From positions 1-6,856 of the forward strand of contig PMOU01000629.1 of NCBI GenBank assembly GCA_003161205.1: 6,856 nt of DNA. The letters run 5' to 3'. The stretch's first letter is position 1, and every line of letters starts with the position of its first letter. A model generated the notes under the pieces. The model was not told the origin of the DNA and did no database searches. It saw only the letters and a program-made list of their open reading frames with translations. Source of the DNA: Actinomycetota bacterium (GTDB taxonomy: Bacteria > Actinomycetota > Actinomycetes > Streptosporangiales > Streptosporangiaceae). Shown piece by piece: positions 6,002 to 6,856 of the stretch. The position numbers were made by a program, and so were the translations under genes.

Positions 6002-6405
6002 AATGTGTGGTTATCGCTGACAATGCGGCGAGTTGATTCACCCGCAGATAAGTCCATGACCTGGAAGAACAGCTCCCTGCCGGATATTTCCCTTCCAATG
6101 ACTGGTGTTATGGTCGGCTGAGAGCATGCAGATCAGCCTGTTCGGCGCGAATCGAGGATGTCCGTGGCGGACGAACTCAAAGGCCGATTACTGTTTCGCC
6201 CAGCAAGCCTTCGCTAGCCGGCTCTCGGAGAGGAATTATCCGAACGGCACAGGAGGACAGGCATCCGTCGCCCAGGCTCCCCGGTTCGCGCCAGGTGGTA
6301 CGACGGATGACGACCGCGGAATCTGGGCGATTGCCAACCTTGGTCTACCTACCGGCATCTTGTGCGCTGTTACCGCGCCTAGTGCCTCTGATCCAGCCCT
6401 CATCA

Positions 6406-6411
6406 TACGAT
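6406..6411 (+). promoter_or_regulatory. Putative -10 box for leaderless XRE antitoxin mRNA
   Basis: TACGAT (TAnnnT) ends 6 nt before the ATG at 6418, the same spacing as at the DUF4160 gene. No ribosome binding site precedes the ATG. The box overlaps ATACGATCGTGTCATGACAC, which contains the palindromes CGATCG and GTGTCATGACAC (6413-6424, over the start codon); the latter could serve as an autoregulatory operator. Confidence 0.4.
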
Positions 6412-6412
6412 C

Positions 6413-6424
6413 GTGTCATGACAC
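6413..6424 (+). promoter_or_regulatory. Palindrome GTGTCATGACAC over the XRE start codon, possible operator
   Basis: This is a perfect 12-bp inverted repeat centred on the ATG at 6418, directly after the putative -10 box. Antitoxins with an XRE fold commonly repress their own operon by binding palindromes at the promoter, so an autoregulatory site is a natural inference. Only the palindrome itself is seen. Confidence 0.45.
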
Positions 6425-6765
6425 AACCGCATGATGCTGAGAAGCTGCCGTCACCATCAGCGGCGCTCTTGCAGCTCGCCCGGCTGAAGGCCGATATGAG
6501 CCAGCGAGAACTGGCCGAACGAGCTGGAGTGCCGATTACCATGATCTCGGCCTACGAGCGTGACCTGCGGCAGCCGACGCTCACGACCCTGCTGAGACTG
6601 CTGCATGCGGCCGGCTTTGACCTCCGCCTGCATCTGGCCGCCTATGACACGCATGACGACGTACTTGCCGAGCTGGAAGCTGGCCGCTCCGAGTCCGAGC
6701 GGCAGCGCAGGGATCGCCAGCTTCAGGCATGGCGCCAGGCCACATCCGCAGAGGATCTGGCGTGA
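6418..6765 (+). CDS. XRE-family helix-turn-helix protein, probable antitoxin
   Basis: The 115-aa protein starts MTQPHDAEKLPSPSAALLQL. The helix-turn-helix spans about residues 16-65, with MSQRELAERAGVPITMISAY (27-46) and ERDLRQPTLTTLLRLLHAAG continuing the fold. The rest (LRLHLAAYDTHDDVLAELEA and a charged RSESERQRRDRQ helix) is typical of XRE regulators that head toxin-antitoxin pairs. ATG 6418 is preferred over the in-frame 6295 start because it fits a leaderless promoter and a normal-length protein. Its stop shares GTGA with the next gene, a nucleotidyltransferase-like toxin candidate, so the two are translationally coupled. Expected role: cytoplasmic DNA-binding autorepressor and neutraliser of the partner. 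Confidence 0.85.
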   Translation: MTQPHDAEKLPSPSAALLQLARLKADMSQRELAERAGVPITMISAYERDLRQPTLTTLLRLLHAAGFDLRLHLAAYDTHDDVLAELEAGRSESERQRRDRQLQAWRQATSAEDLA

Positions 6766-6856
6766 GCGACCTGCAAGATGCCGGCGAACCGGAGTTGAAT
6801 GCCGCAGCCATTGTCGAAGTCCTGAACCGGCACCAGGTGCGCTACGTCATTATCGG
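6762..6856 (+). CDS. Probable nucleotidyltransferase-fold toxin (5' end only)
   Basis: A GTG at 6762, overlapping the XRE stop by 4 nt, opens 31 complete codons to the window edge: MSDLQDAGEPELNAAAIVEV then LNRHQVRYVII followed by GG-. The pattern L..H.V.YVIIG is the start of MNT/AbiEii-like nucleotidyltransferase domains, which usually continue with G...... and an acidic D.D pair. The catalytic part is outside the window, so activity cannot be judged. Position after an XRE antitoxin supports a toxin-antitoxin pair of the XRE + nucleotidyltransferase kind, whose best-known relatives modify tRNA or other targets by nucleotide addition. Confidence 0.65.
   Translation, partial: MSDLQDAGEPELNAAAIVEVLNRHQVRYVII

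Larger units (their letters stand above)
5988..6417. other. Gene-poor interval between the gene remnant and the XRE-nucleotidyltransferase pair
   Basis: These 430 bases hold no coding region I trust. The longest frame (6105-6434) has weak codon bias, no ribosome binding site and no recognisable motif, and it runs into the XRE gene in a different frame. A 21-codon frame at 6056-6121 (MTWKNSSLPDISLPMTGVMV) has no supporting ribosome binding site. The base composition looks less G/C-rich than the flanking genes. The interval contains a TGTGTGGTTATCG element at 6004-6016 and the promoter region of the XRE gene. It may be eroded gene debris. Confidence 0.5.

Noticed and set aside
6056..6121. 21-codon frame (MTWKNSSLPDISLPMTGVMV...) that could be a leader peptide.
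   Set aside because: It has no clear ribosome binding site and lies about 300 nt from the next gene; nothing supports translation.
6105..6434. 109-codon plus-strand open frame in the gene-poor interval.
   Set aside because: It has no ribosome binding site, weak codon bias and no recognisable motif, and overlaps the XRE gene in another frame.

Overview
The window is high-GC DNA with strong G/C preference at third codon positions, GTG starts, ATGA/GTGA-type gene overlaps and several apparently leaderless starts. This points to an actinomycete, probably a filamentous genus such as Streptomyces or a relative; the genus cannot be fixed from this sequence. The content is accessory: small actinomycete mobile-element-type proteins, two compact toxin-antitoxin-like pairs, two large uncharacterised proteins and several gene fragments. 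I saw no tRNA, rRNA, CRISPR array, intact transposase or integrase.

Layout. (1) 1-1338, minus strand: a tightly packed three-gene operon, read right to left. It encodes a 109-aa acidic protein, a 201-aa DUF2637-type membrane protein with a C-terminal helix-turn-helix, and an unrecognised Trp-rich protein that runs off the left edge. This set resembles accessory genes of actinomycete integrative/conjugative elements. (2) 1496-2039, plus strand: a DUF4160 + DUF2442 pair separated by 1 nt. (3) 2099-4111, minus strand: a 670-aa multidomain protein with winged-helix-like segments and an alpha-helical C-terminus. Just upstream of it (4121-4289) is a frameshifted small gene. (4) 4418-5635, plus strand: a 405-aa unrecognised protein with a very basic N-terminus, divergent from the 670-aa gene. 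It overlaps a downstream gene (5628-5987) that looks like a mosaic of fragments, including the C-terminal tail of a probable DUF234-type ATPase. (5) 5988-6417: no convincing gene. (6) 6418-6856, plus strand: an XRE-type antitoxin-like regulator with a 4-nt overlap into a probable nucleotidyltransferase toxin cut by the right edge.

Logic. The most unusual signal is a roughly 93-bp block (putative promoter, 5' leader and first ~16 codons) present twice. One copy heads the mobile-element operon (1290-1382) and the other heads the broken gene in front of the 670-aa gene (4244-4336). After the shared N-terminus the two proteins differ completely, so a regulatory/leader cassette seems to have been shuffled onto unrelated genes. 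The 670-aa and 405-aa proteins, divergently arranged and flanked by toxin-antitoxin-like pairs and gene debris, are the best candidates for an undescribed, possibly defence- or element-related, system. That functional idea is inference only.
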